From positions 2,604,001-2,668,000 of the forward strand of contig NZ_CP189882.1 in assembly GCF_052050035.1 (NCBI RefSeq): a DNA stretch of 64,000 nt, in the 5' to 3' direction. The translations under genes and the position numbers were made by a program. This stretch comes from Symbiopectobacterium purcellii_A (GTDB lineage Bacteria > Pseudomonadota > Gammaproteobacteria > Enterobacterales > Enterobacteriaceae). The notes below the pieces were generated by a model, which saw only the letters and a program-made list of their open reading frames with translations, did not search any database and was not told the origin of the DNA. Of the stretch, positions 62,016 through 64,000 are shown in pieces; position 1 is the first letter of the stretch; each line of letters begins with the position of its first letter.

Positions 62016-63476
62016 GTGAATACACAGCAATTGGCAAAACTGCGTTCCATCGTGCCCGAAATGCATTGCGTGCGGCACATCCATTTTGTCGGCATCGGCG
62101 GTGCTGGCATGGGCGGTATTGCCGAAGTGTTAGCGAATGAAGGGTACCACATCAGCGGCTCCGACCTGGCACCGAACGCGGTGACGCAGCAGTTGGCGGC
62201 GCTGGGGGCGCAGATCTATTTTCATCACCGCGCTGAGAACGTGAAAGACGCCAGCGTGGTGGTGGTATCCAGCGCTATTAGCGCGGATAACCCGGAAATC
62301 GTTGCGGCCCACGAGGCGCGTATTCCGGTGATCCGCCGCGCTGAAATGCTGGCCGAATTAATGCGTTTTCGCCACGGTATCGCGATTGCCGGAACCCACG
62401 GCAAAACCACTACCACCGCGATGGTCGCCAGTATTTATGCCGAGGCGGGTCTGGACCCGACCTTTGTCAACGGTGGGTTGGTAAAAGCAGCAGGTGTGCA
62501 TGCGCGCCTGGGCTCCAGTCGTTACCTGATTGCGGAAGCGGACGAGAGTGATGCGTCCTTCCTGCATCTGCAACCGATGGTGGCGATTGTCACCAATATC
62601 GAAGCAGATCATATGGATACCTATCAGGGCGATTTTGAAAATTTAAAGCAGATGTTCATCAACTTTTTGCACAATCTGCCGTTTTATGGCCGTGCGGTGA
62701 TGTGCGTGGACGATGCGGTGATTCGTGAATTGCTGCCGCGCGTGGGGCGTCATATCACCACCTACGGCTTTAGCGATGACGCCGATGTGCGCGTGGCAGA
62801 GTACCGTCAGTCCGGTGCGCAGGGGCACTTTACACTGGCGCGTCAGGGTAAGCCGCTGTTGCAGGTTACGCTGAACGCACCGGGCCGCCATAACGCGTTG
62901 AACGCGGCGGCAGCGGTTGCTGTGGCGACGGAAGAGGGCATTGATGACGCGGCAATCCTGCGTGCGCTCTCCAGTTTTCAGGGAACCGGACGCCGTTTCG
63001 ATTTCCTGGGGGAATTCCCGCTGTATGAGGTAAATGGCAACGCAGGCAGTGTAATGCTGGTGGATGACTACGGCCACCACCCGACAGAAGTGGATGCAAC
63101 GATCAAAGCCGCTCGCGCCGGTTGGCCGGAGAAACGCGTGGTGATGGTATTTCAGCCGCACCGTTATACGCGCACGCGCGACCTGTATGACGATTTTGCC
63201 CACGTGTTGTCGCAAGTGGATGTGTTGCTGATGCTGGATGTGTACTCGGCGGGAGAAAGCCCCATTCCAGGTGCTGATAGCCGCTCGCTGTGTCGTACTA
63301 TTCGCGGACGCGGCAAGGTCGATCCGATTCTGGTTACCGATCCGGATATGCTGGCAACGCTGCTGGCACCGACGTTACAGGATGGCGATCTGGTGCTGAT
63401 TCAAGGCGCGGGCAATGTGGGCAAGCTGGCGCGTAAACTGGCGGATACCCGCTTACAACCTCTGGTTACGGAGTGA
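62016..63476 (+). CDS. murC: UDP-MurNAc:L-alanine ligase MurC
   Basis: First amino acid addition to UDP-MurNAc. It has 486 aa (491 in E. coli). Rossmann HFVGIGGAGMGGIAEVLANE; ATP loop IAGTHGKTTTTAMVASIYAE; VDDYGHHPTEVDATIKAAR and FQPHRYTRTRDLYDDF. GTG start at 62016. It is followed 2 bases later by ddlB. Intact. Confidence 0.96.
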   Translation: MNTQQLAKLRSIVPEMHCVRHIHFVGIGGAGMGGIAEVLANEGYHISGSDLAPNAVTQQLAALGAQIYFHHRAENVKDASVVVVSSAISADNPEIVAAHEARIPVIRRAEMLAELMRFRHGIAIAGTHGKTTTTAMVASIYAEAGLDPTFVNGGLVKAAGVHARLGSSRYLIAEADESDASFLHLQPMVAIVTNIEADHMDTYQGDFENLKQMFINFLHNLPFYGRAVMCVDDAVIRELLPRVGRHITTYGFSDDADVRVAEYRQSGAQGHFTLARQGKPLLQVTLNAPGRHNALNAAAAVAVATEEGIDDAAILRALSSFQGTGRRFDFLGEFPLYEVNGNAGSVMLVDDYGHHPTEVDATIKAARAGWPEKRVVMVFQPHRYTRTRDLYDDFAHVLSQVDVLLMLDVYSAGESPIPGADSRSLCRTIRGRGKVDPILVTDPDMLATLLAPTLQDGDLVLIQGAGNVGKLARKLADTRLQPLVTE

Positions 63477-63478
63477 GT

Positions 63479-64000
63479 ATGGCGGAAAAAGTGGCAGTGC
63501 TGCTGGGAGGAACATCGGCGGAGCGTGACGTGTCATTGCGCTCCGGGCAGGCGGTGGTTGCCGGGCTCAAAGAGGCGGGAATTGATGCGCATGCCGTTGA
63601 CACCCGCGATTTCCCAGTCACTCGCCTGAAAGAGGTCGGATTCGACAAAGTGTTTATCGCCCTGCACGGTCGGGGTGGGGAAGACGGCACGCTGCAAGGG
63701 GTATTGGAGTTTTTGCAATTGCCTTACACCGGCAGCGGTGTGATGGCGTCGGCGCTGACCATGGACAAATGGCGCACCAAGCTGGTGTGGCAGTCGTTAG
63801 GATTGCCGATAGCCCCTTATGTCGCGTTGACGCGGGCACAGTATCATGCGTTAACGCCTGAGCAGTTGCAGTCAGCCTGTGTGCACCTCGGATTGACGCT
63901 GATCGTGAAGCCGAGCCGTGAGGGTTCCAGCGTCGGCATGAGCAAAGTGACGCAGCAAGAGGAACTGACGGCGGCACTGGACACCGCTTTTGAGCATGAC
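63479..64000 (+). CDS. ddlB: D-alanine--D-alanine ligase DdlB (N-terminal part; window edge)
   Basis: ATP-grasp ligase that makes D-Ala-D-Ala. The first 174 codons are present: MAEKVAVLLGGTSAERDVSL, VFIALHGRGGEDGTLQG, LEFLQLPYTGSGVMASALTM and the ATP-grasp region VKPSREGSSVGMSKV. The ATG at 63479 follows the murC stop by 2 bases. No damage seen up to the window end. Confidence 0.96.
   Translation, partial: MAEKVAVLLGGTSAERDVSLRSGQAVVAGLKEAGIDAHAVDTRDFPVTRLKEVGFDKVFIALHGRGGEDGTLQGVLEFLQLPYTGSGVMASALTMDKWRTKLVWQSLGLPIAPYVALTRAQYHALTPEQLQSACVHLGLTLIVKPSREGSSVGMSKVTQQEELTAALDTAFEHD

Noticed and set aside
12312..63977. Long antisense ORFs over leuABCD, lptD, surA, polB and the mur genes
   Set aside because: Shadow frames of GC-rich coding sequence. 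The opposite strand has complete, recognisable proteins.
1..64000. CRISPR arrays, tRNA or rRNA genes, prophage or defence systems
   Set aside because: I looked for regularly spaced repeats, tRNA-like arms and known system proteins and saw none. The only repeats are IS and the two small-element families.

Overview
The window carries Enterobacterales core genes close to their E. coli counterparts, interrupted by insertion sequences (IS), small non-autonomous elements and fresh pseudogenes. That mixture fits a recently host-restricted Sodalis-allied insect endosymbiont, such as the Sitophilus oryzae symbiont. This assignment is inferred from gene content and style of decay, not from a database match.

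Layout. 1-4.98 kb: thiBPQ thiamine/TPP importer with its TPP riboswitch, then sgrR and the divergent small RNA SgrS with an internal sgrT ORF. 4.98-12.4 kb: IS zone. It holds an IS256-type element (itself hit by two small elements), an IS5-type fragment, a truncated dinucleotide-binding gene, the 5' half of a lysR-type gene, and an IS30-type element that swallowed an IS3-type and an IS630-type element. A broken acyl-CoA synthetase gene ends the zone. 12.6-17.7 kb: intact leucine operon leuL-leuABCD with attenuator. 17.7-24 kb: the 3' half of the same lysR-type gene, then IS5, IS30, IS3, IS256 and IS91-type pieces, half a sugar porin and a GGDEF remnant. 24-41.1 kb: polB, rapA, rluA (disrupted), djlA, lptD-surA-pdxA-rsmA-apaG-apaH and folA. 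41.2-47.5 kb: second IS zone built over the remains of yjjPB. 47.6-49.2 kb: cra and alaE. 49.2-50.6 kb: a 92-bp element, unassigned DNA and a deleted IS5-family copy. 50.8-64 kb: an intact dcw cluster from mraZ to ddlB (cut by the window end).

Function. Retained functions are leucine synthesis, peptidoglycan precursor synthesis and septation, LPS and outer-membrane assembly (lptD, surA), rRNA methylation, folate, part of the B6 pathway, thiamine uptake, the glucose-phosphate stress sRNA, and Cra. Lost or broken here are rluA, yjjB/yjjP, a lysR-type regulator, two dinucleotide-binding proteins, an acyl-CoA synthetase, a LamB-type porin and a diguanylate cyclase. setA, leuO and ilvIH, which lie in this neighbourhood in E. 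coli, are absent.

Most notable: (1) two families of small non-autonomous elements, 92 bp with TA duplications (five copies) and 189 bp with 9-bp duplications (four copies), with empty-site evidence; (2) an inversion of about 8 kb carrying leuABCD, proven by one lysR-type gene whose halves sit at 7.3-8.0 kb (+) and 17.7-19.1 kb (-); (3) preservation of SgrS/SgrT right at an IS breakpoint.
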